The notes under the pieces: generated by a model
What the model saw: only the letters and a program-made list of their open reading frames with translations
Told to the model about the DNA's origin: nothing
Databases searched by the model: none
Program-made: the position numbers and the translations under genes
Assembly (NCBI GenBank): GCA_022652545.1
Contig: JALCRM010000002.1
Coordinates: forward strand, 248,001-312,000
Length of the DNA: 64,000 bases
Source: Lachnospiraceae bacterium
Lineage (GTDB): Bacteria; Bacillota; Clostridia; Lachnospirales; Lachnospiraceae
Direction: 5' to 3'
Shown here: positions 52,605-60,816 of the stretch, piece after piece
Layout of the letters: every line of letters begins with the position of its first letter
Numbering within the stretch: position 1 is the first letter of the stretch

Positions 52605-52736
52605 CAGCAACTGATCAGCGAGCGGACGGGCTTCTGCGACCAGTATTATTTCAGCCGCGCGTTCAAACAGGAATACGGAACCCCTCCCGGCAAATATGCG
52701 CGAAGGCTGACAGGCAGCGATCCCGCAGCACAATAA
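52605..52736 (+). pseudogene. C-terminal remnant of an AraC-family regulator
   Basis: The 43 codons before the TAA at 52734-52736 read QQLISERTGFCDQYYFSRAF then KQEYGTPPGKYARRL. That is the second helix-turn-helix and tail of AraC-family proteins. No start codon or upstream domain is present, and the frame degrades toward the permease stop. A regulator gene of about 280 residues has been almost wholly deleted here. With the following terminator it accounts for the 341-base gap 52554-52894. Confidence 0.82.
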
Positions 52737-52752
52737 AGCATCGCAAAACAGG

Positions 52753-52793
52753 AAAAGGAATCCGATGGCGCCGAATGCATGGATTCCTTTTTT
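52753..52793 (+). terminator. Rho-independent terminator
   Basis: AAAAGGAATCC (52753-52763) pairs with GGATTCCTTTT (52781-52791) over 11 bp and ends in TTTTTT. It closes the YesMN-linked operon, or the former AraC gene, before the next ABC cassette. Confidence 0.9.
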
Positions 52794-52894
52794 GCTGCCT
52801 GTATTACTCAGTTTTTACCTGAATATCAGGTGCCGCTGATCGCGGGGCTGCCGGGAAACCGATAGAATGAAGCAAAACCTGAAGGAGGATGAGA

Positions 52895-54016
52895 ATGAAA
52901 AAGTCGGATGGAATCAGAAAAGCCGCAGTACTGGCCCTGTCGGCCGCAATGTGTTTTGACATGACTGCCTGCGGGGGCGCGGCTGCAAAAGGACAGGCAG
53001 CTGCCAAGGATTATAACAGCATGAGCATCGACGAATTGACGAAGGAAGCGCAGGCGGAAGGAAAAGTGGCCTCCGTCGGCATGCCGGACACCTGGGCAAA
53101 CTGGGTGCAGACCTGGACGGACCTGAAAACAAAATACGGGATCGACCATACGGATCTCGACATGTCCAGTGCCGAAGAGATCTCCATGTTCAAGGAAGAA
53201 GGGACGGACGCCACGAAGGATATCGGCGATGTCGGCCAGCAGTGGGGGCCGGTCGCCAAGCAGGAAGGCGTGACGCTCGCGTATAAGACGAGCCACTGGG
53301 ACGACATTCCGGACTGGGCCAAGGATGACACCGGAAACTGGGTCGTCTGCTACTACGGGACGATGTCCATCATCACCAACAACAAGCTGGTCAAGGACCC
53401 GCCCAGGAGTTTTGCGGACATCCTGAAAGGCGACTATAAGGTAACGCTCGGCGACGTGACGACGGCATCCCAGGCGCAGCATGCGGTGCTGGCCAGTGCC
53501 TATGCCCTCGGTGGCAGCATCGACGATCTGCAGCCCGCCTACGATTTCTGGAAAACACTGGCGCAGCAGGGCAGACTGGATGTCGGCGAGACCAGCGTGG
53601 CCCGTATCGAAAGCGGCGAGATCGCCGTCTGTATGCTGTGGGATTACAACGCTCTGGGCTATCGGGACAATGCCGTCAAAGACAATCCGGACGCTTCCTT
53701 CACCGTAAACATCCCCTCTGACGGCAGCGTGCAGTCAGGCTATGCTTCCATCATCAACGCCAATGCCCCGGATCCGGCGGCTGCCTGTCTCGCCAGGGAA
53801 TATATCCTCAGCGATGAAGGACAGATCAATCTTGCAAGGGGCTATGCCACGCCGATCCGCAGCAATGTGAAGCTGCCGGATGACGTGACTGCCAAACGGA
53901 TCGATGCCTCGCAGTACGGCAGCAACGTCCACACGATTGATTATCAGAAATGGACGGATGTCTGCCAGAAGATGATCACCTACTGGCAGGAGAACATTAT
54001 TCCTTCGATCAAGTAA
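52895..54016 (+). CDS. ABC transporter substrate-binding lipoprotein, iron/spermidine/aminoethylphosphonate class
   Basis: The 373-residue protein has a signal peptide and lipobox (MTAC, then GGAAAKG). The periplasmic-binding fold resembles the PotD/FbpA/AepS class: VGMPDTWANWVQTW near the start, AYKTSHWDDIPDWAKD, and VVCYYGTMSIITNN. ATG 52895 lies six bases after AAGGAGG; ATG 52889 overlaps that site. It is the first gene of an operon with two permeases, an ATPase, a PHP hydrolase and a HAD phosphatase. The substrate is probably small and charged, such as a phosphorylated or phosphonate compound; this is inferred from the downstream enzymes. Confidence 0.9.
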   Translation: MKKSDGIRKAAVLALSAAMCFDMTACGGAAAKGQAAAKDYNSMSIDELTKEAQAEGKVASVGMPDTWANWVQTWTDLKTKYGIDHTDLDMSSAEEISMFKEEGTDATKDIGDVGQQWGPVAKQEGVTLAYKTSHWDDIPDWAKDDTGNWVVCYYGTMSIITNNKLVKDPPRSFADILKGDYKVTLGDVTTASQAQHAVLASAYALGGSIDDLQPAYDFWKTLAQQGRLDVGETSVARIESGEIAVCMLWDYNALGYRDNAVKDNPDASFTVNIPSDGSVQSGYASIINANAPDPAAACLAREYILSDEGQINLARGYATPIRSNVKLPDDVTAKRIDASQYGSNVHTIDYQKWTDVCQKMITYWQENIIPSIK

Positions 54017-54033
54017 TAAAAGAGAGGACGGAG

Positions 54034-54065
54034 GGCCGGATATCCTTCGCGGGGTATCCGGCCCG
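54034..54065 (+). other. Hairpin between binding-protein and permease genes, abutting the start codon
   Basis: GGGCCGGATA (54034-54043) pairs with TATCCGGCCC (54056-54065) over 10 bp. The permease ATG follows six bases later and no ribosome binding site is visible. No T-run is present. The structure should lower permease translation relative to the binding protein. Confidence 0.75.
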
Positions 54066-54071
54066 TATTCT

Positions 54072-54935
54072 ATGAAAAAGAGACTGACAGGTTCCGGAAT
54101 GACGGAATTTTTGGCATTTCTTCCGTTTCTGGTGATAGTGGTCTGTTACGAACTTCTGCCGCTGTGCCAGCTTGCCGTAAGCAGTTTCACGGAGAAAACA
54201 AGCGGAAAGCCCGGTTTTGAAAACTATATAAAGATTTTTACGACACCCCTGTATCAGCAGTCGATCGTGAATTCGGTCCGCATCAGCCTGATCTCTGCTG
54301 CTGTCGGACTCGTCGTGGCTTTTTTTGCCGCGGATCTCTGTCACGAGGCGAAGGAAGGGACCAGGCGGAGATTCACCATGCTGCTGAACATGATGTCGAA
54401 TTTCTCCGGCGTGCCGCTCGCCTTTGCGTTCATGGTCCTGATGGGCAATACCGGGGTCCTGACGCTGCTGGGGAAGAAGGCCGGTATCCCGTTTCTCGCA
54501 AACTTTAATCTGTACAGCGGAAACGGGCTGGTGCTTGTCTATATCTATTTTCAGATCCCGCTGGCAACACTTCTGCTTTTGCCGTCTTTTTCAGGGCTCC
54601 GGCCGGAATGGCGCGAAGCGGCTGTGATCCTGAAGGCAGATCCGCTGGATTACTGGCTGCGCATTGCGATCCCGAATCTGCTTCCGGGTATCCTGGGCAC
54701 GCTGAGTGTCCTCTTTGCCAATGCGCTGGCTGCCTTTGCGACTGCCTATGCGATCGTCATGAACAACTATGCGCTGCTGGCCCTGCAGATCACATCGAAA
54801 TACAAGGGCGATGTCGAGATCGACAAAGCGACCGGCGGGGCTCTTGCCATGGTACTGATCGGGCTCATGGTGCTGGCGACTGCGGTCAACGACTGCTTCA
54901 CGAAAAAGAGCACGCAGGGAAGGAGACTGGTATGA
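54072..54935 (+). CDS. ABC transporter permease 1 of the charged-substrate importer
   Basis: The 287-residue membrane protein has about six helices and the permease coupling loop REAAVILKADPLDYWLRIAI. The layout resembles PotB/PhnU-like permeases. Its stop overlaps the start of the second permease (ATGA), so the operon is tightly coupled. The start follows a hairpin with no obvious Shine-Dalgarno sequence. Confidence 0.93.
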   Translation: MKKRLTGSGMTEFLAFLPFLVIVVCYELLPLCQLAVSSFTEKTSGKPGFENYIKIFTTPLYQQSIVNSVRISLISAAVGLVVAFFAADLCHEAKEGTRRRFTMLLNMMSNFSGVPLAFAFMVLMGNTGVLTLLGKKAGIPFLANFNLYSGNGLVLVYIYFQIPLATLLLLPSFSGLRPEWREAAVILKADPLDYWLRIAIPNLLPGILGTLSVLFANALAAFATAYAIVMNNYALLALQITSKYKGDVEIDKATGGALAMVLIGLMVLATAVNDCFTKKSTQGRRLV

Positions 54936-55729
54936 ACAGACGAAGCCGTCTTTTTGCCGGGATCTTCCTGATCCTGGTTTCCTGTTACCTGCTGCTGCCG
55001 TTCCTGATGACACTGGTCTATTCTTTGTTTTCCGAGTGGACCGATATCCTTCCGCACGGCTTTACGCTGCGCAATTACGGGAACCTGTTTTCCGACCCTG
55101 AATTCTGGAGCTCGATAGCCAGGACGCTTGTGCTGTGCGCGGTAAGTGTACTGCTGACCATTACGGTGCTTCTGCTGGCCATGTACGTGATCATTGCGGT
55201 CAACAGGAACCTGCGCGGTTTCATGCAGATCGTCTGCATGATCCCCTATGCGCTGCAGGGGGTGATCCTGTCCATCAGCATCATTTCCATTTATTCAGGG
55301 ACAGGCACGTTTCTCTCCAACAGGCTGCTGATGCTTTTCGGGGCCTACACGATCCTGGTGCTGCCGTACATTTACCAGGGGATCTGCAACAGCCTGAACG
55401 CCATCAGCTCCGAGACGCTCCTGGAAGCGGCACAGGTTCTTGGCTGCGGCAAATTCCGGGCGTATCTGCAGGTGATCATACCGAATATCCTCTCAGGAGT
55501 TTTTATCTCCGCCCTCCTTGCGGAGAGTATCGTGTTCGGCGATTTTGTGCTTGCCAATAACATTGCGGGCAATAATTACCAGAACATCCAGGTGTTCCTC
55601 AACAGGAGAATGTTCAAGTCCAGCGGCCTGGCAAGTGCCATCGTGGTCGTGATCTTTGCCGTGGTCCTTCTGATCACGGGGATGGTGCTGAAGCTGCAGA
55701 AGCCGCAGACAGGAAGGGAGAACGGATAA
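54932..55729 (+). CDS. ABC transporter permease 2 of the charged-substrate importer
   Basis: The 265-residue protein is the PotC/PhnV-like partner. The coupling loop is LLEAAQVLGCGKFRAYLQVI and the C-terminal part has ESIVFGDFVLANNIAG. AAGGAG precedes ATG 54932. Its last base overlaps the ATPase start (TAATG). Confidence 0.93.
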   Translation: MNRRSRLFAGIFLILVSCYLLLPFLMTLVYSLFSEWTDILPHGFTLRNYGNLFSDPEFWSSIARTLVLCAVSVLLTITVLLLAMYVIIAVNRNLRGFMQIVCMIPYALQGVILSISIISIYSGTGTFLSNRLLMLFGAYTILVLPYIYQGICNSLNAISSETLLEAAQVLGCGKFRAYLQVIIPNILSGVFISALLAESIVFGDFVLANNIAGNNYQNIQVFLNRRMFKSSGLASAIVVVIFAVVLLITGMVLKLQKPQTGRENG

Positions 55730-56760
55730 TGTCTTATATTGAATTCAGGAATGTGGTGAAACGTTTTGGCGATGCTACGGTCCTCGATCATCTTACGTTT
55801 TCTGTGCGGCAGGGCGACCTGGTGACGCTGCTCGGGCCTTCCGGCTGCGGAAAGTCCACGCTTCTGCGCTGTCTCGCGGGACTGGAGACTGTCACGGAGG
55901 GGAAGATATTTCTCGACGGGACGGATATTACGGACCTGCCTTCGAGCAGCCGCAATATCGGGATGGTCTTCCAGCAGTACAGCCTTTTCCCGAACATGAA
56001 CGTGGAACAGAATATCGGCTTCGGCCTGAAAATGGAAAAGTGTCCGCCCGATGAGATCCGCGGCAGGGTCAGGGATGCGGTGGCACTTGTAGAACTTGAA
56101 GGGAAGGAAAAAGCGTACCCGGCCAGTCTCTCCGGCGGACAGCAGCAGCGTGTCGCCCTGGCCCGCGCCGTCGTCATGCGTCCCAAGGTCCTGCTCCTTG
56201 ACGAACCGCTCTCCGCGATCGATGCAAAACTGCGCAAGTCGCTCCAGCAGCGCATCCGGGAGATCCATAAGGAGCTTGGGCTGACGACGATCTTCGTGAC
56301 GCACGACCAGGACGAAGCCATGGTCATGTCGGATATGATCCAGCTTTTTCATGCCGGCCGCATCGAACAGGCCGGTACGCCGATCAGCGTTTATACGGCT
56401 CCTGTTTCGGTTTTTGCGGCGGGATTCATGGGAAGCTATAATCAGATAGACGGCGCGGTGTTTTCAAGGCTGAGCGGCATGCAGATCCCGCCGGAAGACA
56501 TGGTGGCGATCCGTCCTGAGACCATTTCGCTGTCCAGGGAAAAAACAGCACAGCAGGGATGCTGTGAACTGAGCGGGACCGTACTGGACAGCACGCCGAG
56601 AGGAAATGTACTGCGTTACCGGCTGCAGGTCGAAGATACGGAATTCCGGGTCGATGTGCTTTTTCGCTCCTTTCACCTGTTTCAGGCGGGGGAGAGGCTG
56701 TGGCTCACCATACCGGAGAGGGATTGTCTGCGCATACTGAAAGGAGCGGAAACGGCATGA
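55729..56760 (+). CDS. ABC transporter ATP-binding protein with TOBE-like C-terminus
   Basis: The 343-residue ATPase has Walker A GPSGCGKST, the Q-loop VFQQYSLFPNM, signature LSGGQQQRVALARA, Walker B VLLLDEPLSAID and the H-loop VTHDQDEA. The last roughly 100 residues are a TOBE-type regulatory domain (VAIRPETISLSREK). The closest functional classes are PotA, FbpC and the aminoethylphosphonate ATPase. It overlaps both neighbours by one and four bases. Unlike the two CUT1 sugar systems in the window, this importer carries its own ATPase. Confidence 0.95.
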   Translation: MSYIEFRNVVKRFGDATVLDHLTFSVRQGDLVTLLGPSGCGKSTLLRCLAGLETVTEGKIFLDGTDITDLPSSSRNIGMVFQQYSLFPNMNVEQNIGFGLKMEKCPPDEIRGRVRDAVALVELEGKEKAYPASLSGGQQQRVALARAVVMRPKVLLLDEPLSAIDAKLRKSLQQRIREIHKELGLTTIFVTHDQDEAMVMSDMIQLFHAGRIEQAGTPISVYTAPVSVFAAGFMGSYNQIDGAVFSRLSGMQIPPEDMVAIRPETISLSREKTAQQGCCELSGTVLDSTPRGNVLRYRLQVEDTEFRVDVLFRSFHLFQAGERLWLTIPERDCLRILKGAETA

Positions 56761-57773
56761 TCTTCCAGAACCGCAAGGGACTGACGGAAGAAGGAAACAG
56801 CTACAAAGGAAATCTGCACAGTCATACCGTGAATTCAGACGGCCGCCTGACGCCGGAGGAGGCGGTCTCCCTGTACAGATCCAGGGGGTACAGTTTTCTG
56901 TGCTTCAGCGAGCACGACAGATATACGGATTTGCGAAGCCGCTTTGACTCCGGGGATTTTATCATTCTGCCCGGTCTGGAAGCTTCCGCAGACCTGCTGG
57001 ATCCGGCACATGTCGGGAAGAGGCTGAAGACACATCACATGCACGGCATTCTCGGGACGGAAAGGATGCAGGCACAGGCGGCCTGCCTGTTCCGGAACGG
57101 GGAAACTCTTAAGCCGCCGGTGTATACGGGGCAGTGGGACGGCCTGCAGGCCGCGCAGGGGGTCTGCGACAGGCTGCGGGCCCATGGCTGCGTCGTCACC
57201 TACAACCATCCGCTCTGGAGCCGTGTGGAGCCGCAGGAATTTGCGGACCTGCACGGTGTTTTGGCATTGGAGATCTATAACTACAATACGGTGAACGAAA
57301 GCGGTACGGGGTATGATACTGCCTGCTGGGACCTGATCCTGCGCCGCGGCCGGCAGATCTATGCCTTTGCCTCCGATGACAACCACAACGGGGGACGTTT
57401 TGAGGATTCCTGCGGCGGCTGGGTCGTCGTCAGGGCGGCAGAGCTGACGCACGAAGCCGTCATACAGGCGCTGCTAAGCGGAAACTTTTATTGCTCCTCC
57501 GGACCGGAAATTTACGGATGGGAGATACGCGATGACCGTGCGATCGTTCACTGCAGCCCATGTGAGAGGATCAACATCATTGCGGGGGGAGATGTCAATG
57601 CCGGTGCGACCTTTATCGCGCCGACAAAAGCCGGGATCTGTCACACAGAGTATCCCCTGCACGAAGATGAGACATATGTGCGGGCGGAATGTACGGACTA
57701 TAACGGAAAAACGGCGTGGAGCAATGCGATCTTCCTGCGGAAGGAACAGGGGATGCGGGAGAGTGCGGAATGA
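56757..57773 (+). CDS. PHP-domain hydrolase co-translated with the ABC importer
   Basis: The 338-residue protein has the PHP metal ligands in order: GNLHSHTVNSDGRL (HxH), FLCFSEHDRY, a Glu in ILPGLEASAD, VVTYNHPLWS, and FASDDNHNGGRF. It lacks a signal peptide, so it works on a compound after uptake. The start overlaps the ATPase stop (ATGA). PHP enzymes typically remove phosphate from phosphoesters or cyclic phosphates; CehA-like members cleave other esters. It is a paralog of the gene at 45566-46459, with the same motif order but modest similarity. The C-terminal beta-rich part may contact the substrate. Confidence 0.88.
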   Translation: MIFQNRKGLTEEGNSYKGNLHSHTVNSDGRLTPEEAVSLYRSRGYSFLCFSEHDRYTDLRSRFDSGDFIILPGLEASADLLDPAHVGKRLKTHHMHGILGTERMQAQAACLFRNGETLKPPVYTGQWDGLQAAQGVCDRLRAHGCVVTYNHPLWSRVEPQEFADLHGVLALEIYNYNTVNESGTGYDTACWDLILRRGRQIYAFASDDNHNGGRFEDSCGGWVVVRAAELTHEAVIQALLSGNFYCSSGPEIYGWEIRDDRAIVHCSPCERINIIAGGDVNAGATFIAPTKAGICHTEYPLHEDETYVRAECTDYNGKTAWSNAIFLRKEQGMRESAE

Positions 57774-57777
57774 TACG

Positions 57778-58509
57778 ATGATACGGGCCGTTTTGTTTGA
57801 TAAGGATGATACGCTGATAGATCTCGGGGCTTTCTGGAGAAAACCGGTTGGGGAAACGGCGGCACTGATCACGGAGCGGTGCGGGCGCGGCGGAGACACA
57901 GTCCTGCGGGAAAAACTGGAAAAGGCCGCCGGTTTTTCCGACGGGCACCTGATCGCGGAATCTCCGGTCGTTGCGGGGACGAACCGCGATGTCATCTGTG
58001 CCTGTGACCGGGTCATGCGCGGTGAAGGCATTGTGGTCAACGGCAGGGAGAAGATGCTTTGGGAAAAGGCGCTTGCCGGATACTGCCTGTCGGACGGCAC
58101 GGTGGTGGGGAAGGAGAACTTCCGTTTCTATTTTGAGAAATGGAGATCCATGGGCATACGTCTGGGTGTGGTGACGTCGGACAGTCTGGAACCGACCAGA
58201 AAGTGTCTCGAAGAACTGCAGATCATGCCCTGTCTGGATGCCGTCTACACGGCGGACTGCGGCCTGCCGCCAAAGCCTGCGCCGCAGACCGCCTGGGCCT
58301 TCTGCCGCCTGTGCGGGACCGCGCCTTCGGAAACGGCCATGGTCGGAGATTCGGAAAATGACATGCTCTATGCCGCCCGCAGCGGGCTCCTCGGTTACCT
58401 GTACCGTAGAAAGCCGGTATTTCCCCTGCCTGCAGGCACAGTAAAATGTATTGCCGGTATCGAGGAACTCGCGGAAGCTTTTCCGTGTAACAGCCGCGGA
58501 ACATGTTAA
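57778..58509 (+). CDS. HAD-family phosphatase (phosphoglycolate-phosphatase-like)
   Basis: The 243-residue protein has HAD motif I FDKDDTLIDL (nucleophile and acid/base Asp), motif II VVTSDS, the motif III Lys in PPKPAPQ and motif IV VGDSENDMLYA. An alpha-helical cap lies between motifs I and II, as in phosphoglycolate or phosphonoacetaldehyde-type enzymes. The cap lacks an obvious Schiff-base Lys signature, so a plain phosphatase is more likely. It starts four bases after the PHP gene. Together the two enzymes suggest stepwise dephosphorylation of the imported compound. Confidence 0.9.
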   Translation: MIRAVLFDKDDTLIDLGAFWRKPVGETAALITERCGRGGDTVLREKLEKAAGFSDGHLIAESPVVAGTNRDVICACDRVMRGEGIVVNGREKMLWEKALAGYCLSDGTVVGKENFRFYFEKWRSMGIRLGVVTSDSLEPTRKCLEELQIMPCLDAVYTADCGLPPKPAPQTAWAFCRLCGTAPSETAMVGDSENDMLYAARSGLLGYLYRRKPVFPLPAGTVKCIAGIEELAEAFPCNSRGTC

Positions 58510-58579
58510 AATGCAGAAAGACACAGATGGGCAGTGTCTGATCTGCAAAACATGGAATACAGGAGAGGCAGCTGACAGT

Positions 58580-59674
58580 ATGGCTAAGGAGAAAAGGGCA
58601 CTGATCGCAATGAGCGGCGGCGTGGACAGTTCCGTCGCAGCCTGGCTGATGCAGCAGGCGGGCTACGCCTGCGAGGGCGCGACGATGCGGCTGTACCGCA
58701 ACGAAGATATCGGGCAGAGCGGTTTCCGCACCTGCTGCTCGCAGAAGGATGTCGACGACGCGGCAGAGATCGCCTATGCACTGGATATGCCGTTTCATGT
58801 GGTGGATTTTACGGAGGAGTTCCGGGAAGAGATCATTGAAAAATTTGTCCGCACTTATGAGGCAGGCGGCACGCCGAATCCCTGCATTGACTGCAACCGG
58901 TTCATGAAATTCGGAAAACTGCTGGACTTTGCGCGCAGCCGGGGGATCGATTCTGTCGCGACCGGGCATTATGCGCGGATCGTATACGAGGAAGACAGGC
59001 AGCGCTGGCTGCTGAAAAAGGCGGCGGATGTCCGCAAGGACCAGAGCTATGTGCTGTATATGCTGACGCAGGAGCAGCTGTCGAGGACCGTTCTGCCCCT
59101 GGGCGGGCTGGAGAAGGCGGAGGTCAGGAAGATCGCGGAAGAACAGGGATTCGTCAACGCACAGAAGAGGGACAGCCAGGATATCTGTTTTGTCCCGGAC
59201 GGAGACTATGCCCGGTTTATTGAACGCTATACGGGAAGACCCTGTAAGGCAGGAGATTTTCTGGACTCCGAGGGAAATGTGATCGGGAAAAACAAGGGAG
59301 CGGTCCGTTATACGCTGGGCCAGCGCAAGGGGCTGGGTATCGCCATGGGAAGCCCGGTCTATGTCTGCGGGAAAGACATGGAGGACGGCAGCGTGACGCT
59401 GGGACCGGAAAGCAGCCTGTTCTGCAGAAGCCTGCTGGCGGGGGGCCTCAACTTTATCCCGTTCGACAGCCTTACGGGAAAAGTGCGTGTCGGTGTCTGC
59501 ACGCGCTACCATCAGAAGGAGCAGGCTGCCGAGGCGTACATGACGCCGGAAGGCCTGCTGCGCCTGGACTTCGACGAACCGCAGCGCGCGGTCACGCCGG
59601 GGCAGGCAGTCGTGCTTTACCAGGGAGAACTGGTGCTCGGCGGCGGTACGATCCTGAAGACACAAAAAGGATGA
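58580..59674 (+). CDS. mnmA: tRNA-specific 2-thiouridylase
   Basis: The 364-residue enzyme places sulfur on U34 of tRNA for Lys, Glu and Gln. The ATP pyrophosphatase P-loop is AMSGGVDSSVAAWLM. The two catalytic Cys lie in GGTPNPCIDCNRFMKF and SQDICFVPDG. FRTCCSQKDVDDA matches Firmicute members. ATG 58580 gives the family N-terminus although its ribosome binding site is distant; an in-frame ATG at 58511 exists. It is coupled to a cysteine desulfurase gene, which should provide the sulfur. Confidence 0.97.
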   Translation: MAKEKRALIAMSGGVDSSVAAWLMQQAGYACEGATMRLYRNEDIGQSGFRTCCSQKDVDDAAEIAYALDMPFHVVDFTEEFREEIIEKFVRTYEAGGTPNPCIDCNRFMKFGKLLDFARSRGIDSVATGHYARIVYEEDRQRWLLKKAADVRKDQSYVLYMLTQEQLSRTVLPLGGLEKAEVRKIAEEQGFVNAQKRDSQDICFVPDGDYARFIERYTGRPCKAGDFLDSEGNVIGKNKGAVRYTLGQRKGLGIAMGSPVYVCGKDMEDGSVTLGPESSLFCRSLLAGGLNFIPFDSLTGKVRVGVCTRYHQKEQAAEAYMTPEGLLRLDFDEPQRAVTPGQAVVLYQGELVLGGGTILKTQKG

Positions 59675-59676
59675 GG

Positions 59677-60798
59677 ATGATCTATCTGGACTATGCAGCC
59701 AACGCACCGGCCGATCCGGCGGTGCTGGAGCTGTTCTGTGAAACAGAAAGGCGGTACTGCGGCAACCCGAATTCAAGGCACCCGGCCGGACTCGAAGCCG
59801 GAAAGGCCATGGAAAAGGCAGCGGAAGGCATCGCGGCCCTGATGGGGGCAGAGCCGGGAGAAGTGATCTTTACCTCCGGGGCGACGGAAGCCAACAATCT
59901 TGCGATCCTCGGCATGGCCGGTGCAAGGAGAAAGACCGGAAAACACATTATCACGACACCACTCGAGCACGCTTCGGTGAGCGCTTCCCTGCGCTGCCTG
60001 CAGAAGCAGGGATGGGAGATCGACCAGCTGTCCATTCTGCCGGACGGAACGCCGGATCGCGAAGAACTCCGCCGGCTGCTGCGCAGGGATACCGCCATGG
60101 TAGCCGTCTGCACGGTGGACAGCGAACTCGGGACGATCGAGCCGGTCGATGAGATCCGCACCATTCTGAAAGAGTATCCTGACTGCCGGCTGCATGTGGA
60201 TGCCACCCAGGCAGTCGGCCGCATCCCCGTCTCTTTTGACGGGATCGATACCATGAGCTTTGCACCGCATAAATTCGGCGGCCTGAACGGGAGCGGCGTA
60301 CTGCTGAAAAGAAAATTTCTTACGCTGGAGCCGATCCTGCACGGCGGGGACAGTACCACCGTCTGGCGCAGCGGCACGCCGGCACTGGCGCTCGCGGCTT
60401 CCGCGGAATGCGCCCTGCGCCTTGCTCTGGATAAGAGGCAGGAACGTTACGACAGCGTTAAAAAGATGCACGATACTCTGCGGGCCGCACTTTCCCGCTA
60501 TGACTGCGTGCGGATCAACAGCCCGGAAAACAGTGTGCCCCACATTCTCAACCTCAGTGTGCGGGACGTGAAAGGGACGGTATTCCAGAGGAAACTGGCC
60601 GAGAGAGGCGTCTGCGTTTCCGTCAAATCCGCATGCTCCTCCGACGGGGCGCCGTCCGCTGCCGTGCTGGCAGTGAGCGGCGACGCCCGCAATGCCCTGT
60701 CTTCCTGGCGCATCAGCCTGAGCCATCTGACCACACCGGAGGAGATCGATGCTTTTCTGAACATCTTCGACAGTATCATACAGCCGGTGCAGGCATGA
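59677..60798 (+). CDS. Cysteine desulfurase (IscS/NifS family)
   Basis: The 373-residue PLP enzyme removes sulfur from cysteine to form a persulfide. Motifs are DYAANAPADP at the start, TSGATEANNLAI, the PLP Lys in FAPHKFGGLNGSG and the active Cys in VKSACSSDGAPSA. ATG 59677 is preferred because AAAAAGG ends six bases upstream; ATG 59671 abuts that site. It begins two bases after mnmA, so it is most likely dedicated to tRNA thiolation. Confidence 0.95.
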   Translation: MIYLDYAANAPADPAVLELFCETERRYCGNPNSRHPAGLEAGKAMEKAAEGIAALMGAEPGEVIFTSGATEANNLAILGMAGARRKTGKHIITTPLEHASVSASLRCLQKQGWEIDQLSILPDGTPDREELRRLLRRDTAMVAVCTVDSELGTIEPVDEIRTILKEYPDCRLHVDATQAVGRIPVSFDGIDTMSFAPHKFGGLNGSGVLLKRKFLTLEPILHGGDSTTVWRSGTPALALAASAECALRLALDKRQERYDSVKKMHDTLRAALSRYDCVRINSPENSVPHILNLSVRDVKGTVFQRKLAERGVCVSVKSACSSDGAPSAAVLAVSGDARNALSSWRISLSHLTTPEEIDAFLNIFDSIIQPVQA

Positions 60799-60809
60799 CC
60801 CGCACCGGC
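60783..60809. terminator. Hairpin between convergent genes
   Basis: GCCGGTGC (60783-60790) pairs with GCACCGGC (60802-60809). It spans the stop codon of the cysteine desulfurase gene and ends eight bases before the end of the convergent membrane-protein gene. A T-rich stretch (CTGTTTTTTCC) appears only further on, inside that gene. Confidence 0.55.
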
Positions 60810-60816
60810 AGGGACC

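Noticed and set aside
58223-59776. Long minus-strand open frame opposite the HAD and mnmA genes
   Set aside because: The plus-strand genes have full catalytic motifs; the antisense frame reflects GC-biased codon use.
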